Part shown: piece after piece, positions 4,695 through 5,270 of the stretch
Layout of the letters: every line of letters begins with the position of its first letter
Position numbering within the stretch: position 1 is the first letter of the stretch
Source: Thioalkalivibrio nitratireducens
GTDB lineage: Bacteria > Pseudomonadota > Gammaproteobacteria > Ectothiorhodospirales > Ectothiorhodospiraceae
Direction: 5' to 3'
DNA: 5,270 nucleotides
Assembly (NCBI GenBank): GCA_011390385.1
Contig: JAABSN010000226.1
Coordinates: 1-5,270, forward strand
The notes under the pieces: generated by a model
What the model was told of the DNA's origin: nothing
Databases searched by the model: none
The model's input: the letters and a program-made list of their open reading frames with translations, nothing else
Made by a program: the position numbers and the translations under genes

Positions 4695-4928
4695 ATGACG
4701 ACCAGCACCGTCTTCACCAACAATCGTACGCAAGCGGTGAGACTACCCGCGGAGACCCGGTTTCCAAGCCATGTGAAGACCGTGGATGTTCGCGTCGTCG
4801 GCAACGAACGGGTCATCGCACCCGCGGAATCGTCCTGGGACAGCTTTTTCCTCGGAGATTGCACGGTTACCGACGACTTCATGCGCGAACGGGGCGATCA
4901 GGCACAGCCTGACCGTGAAGCCCTGTGA
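4695..4928 (+). CDS. vapB: VapB family antitoxin
   Basis: This is the 77-aa antitoxin of a type II toxin-antitoxin pair. VapB binds and neutralises the VapC ribonuclease through its C-terminal half and binds the operon's operator through an AbrB/MazE-like N-terminal domain. The N-terminal swapped-hairpin signature is clear: TVFTNNRTQAVRLPAETRFP (5-24), followed by VKTVDVRVVGNERVIAP (27-43). The toxin-binding segment SSWDSFF (46-52) and DFMRER (61-66) match the Salmonella/Shigella-type VapB (about 75 aa) in order and spacing. The ATG at 4695 has GGAG at 4684-4687, 7 nt upstream. The stop overlaps the GTG of vapC (GTGA, 4925-4928), so translation is probably coupled. The gene lies immediately right of a repeat mosaic, consistent with lateral acquisition. 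Confidence 0.92.
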   Translation: MTTSTVFTNNRTQAVRLPAETRFPSHVKTVDVRVVGNERVIAPAESSWDSFFLGDCTVTDDFMRERGDQAQPDREAL

Positions 4929-5270
4929 GTTCGGCCCCGCTGCTGCGCTTTCTGCTCGACACCAACATCGTCATCTACGTGATCAAGCGCCGTCCGCTGG
5001 CGGTACTCGATACCTTCAACCGCAACCATGGCCGCATGGCGATCTCGAGCGTCACGTTCGCCGAGTTGCTGCATGGTGTTGAGAAGAGCAGCGACCCGGC
5101 AAGAAACTTCAGGGTCGTCCAGGATTTCACCAGCCGGTTGAACATTCTTCCCTACGAGGAGAACGCGGCGGCGCATTATGGTCAGATCCGTGCCACCCTC
5201 GAGCGGCAAGGGCAGACCATCGGCGTCAATGATCTCCACATCGCGGGACACGCCAGAAGCCGTGGCCTGA
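4925..5270 (+). CDS. vapC: VapC toxin, PIN-domain endoribonuclease (partial, runs off the window)
   Basis: VapC is a Mg-dependent PIN-domain RNase; the enteric type cleaves initiator tRNA (known for Salmonella/Shigella VapC, inferred here). The frame starts at GTG 4925, overlapping the vapB stop, and has 115 codons before the window ends. The terminal TGA is out of frame, so this is not a stop. Conserved blocks match enteric VapC: FLLDTNIVIYVIK (9-21, acidic Asp12), RMAISSVTFAELLHGVEKS (37-55, Glu47), AHYGQIRATLERQGQTIGVNDLHIAGHARSRGL (83-115, Asp103). The usual last block (VTNN..EF, with the fourth metal-site position) would be about 2-15 residues past the edge; family length is about 132 aa. 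GTG is chosen because no ATG lies upstream of the catalytic Asp and GAAG (4917-4920) is 4 nt upstream. The catalytic residues present are intact, so the toxin is probably active. Confidence 0.9.
   Translation, partial: MSSAPLLRFLLDTNIVIYVIKRRPLAVLDTFNRNHGRMAISSVTFAELLHGVEKSSDPARNFRVVQDFTSRLNILPYEENAAAHYGQIRATLERQGQTIGVNDLHIAGHARSRGL

Noticed and set aside
5268..5270. TGA at the window edge as the vapC stop
   Set aside because: The vapC frame reads CTG at 5267-5269, so this TGA is out of frame; the family also has another 15 or so residues.

Overview
The window is GC-rich with compact, short-spaced genes. The gene set (a BolA with the classic gammaproteobacterial sequence, an E. coli-like AroK, a Salmonella/Shigella-type VapBC pair) points to a gammaproteobacterium. 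A high-GC lineage such as the purple-sulfur or Ectothiorhodospiraceae-like groups would fit, but that placement is inference. No rRNA, tRNA, CRISPR array or transposase gene is visible.

Layout. Positions 5-2011 hold three rightward genes: bolA, an alkaline-phosphatase-superfamily phosphohydrolase/phosphodiesterase of unknown substrate, and a small Cys-containing protein of unknown function. A leftward PfkB-family sugar kinase that closely resembles animal ketohexokinase (2030-2926) converges on them. The kinase gene is divergent from a small NTF2/SnoaL-like protein gene (3031-3441). The 104-bp divergent spacer carries a perfect 9-bp inverted repeat and a good sigma70-like promoter. The SnoaL-like gene converges on a leftward shikimate kinase gene (aroK, 3494-4042), with two stable hairpins in the 52-bp gap between the stop codons. 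The usual aroK-aroB linkage is absent on the downstream side.

About 650 bp without a gene (4043-4694) separate aroK from the last locus. This stretch is a mosaic of repeats: a 32-bp block present twice, a 24-bp unit present four times plus decayed copies, and a 112-bp twin-hairpin element with perfect 10-bp terminal inverted repeats (REP/BIME- or MITE-like). To its right lies a type II toxin-antitoxin operon with a recognisable promoter/operator: vapB (4695-4928), then vapC beginning at a GTG that overlaps the vapB stop. vapC is still open at the window edge.

How the genes work together: only vapB/vapC form a clear functional unit. The other genes look like a housekeeping/metabolic neighbourhood (iron-sulfur/redox regulation, phosphoester hydrolysis, sugar phosphorylation, aromatic biosynthesis) with no obvious shared pathway. 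I see no convincing wholly new system. The least ordinary items are the repeat mosaic beside vapBC, the ketohexokinase-like gene, the mirrored palindrome in the divergent promoter region, and the duplicated start region of aroK.
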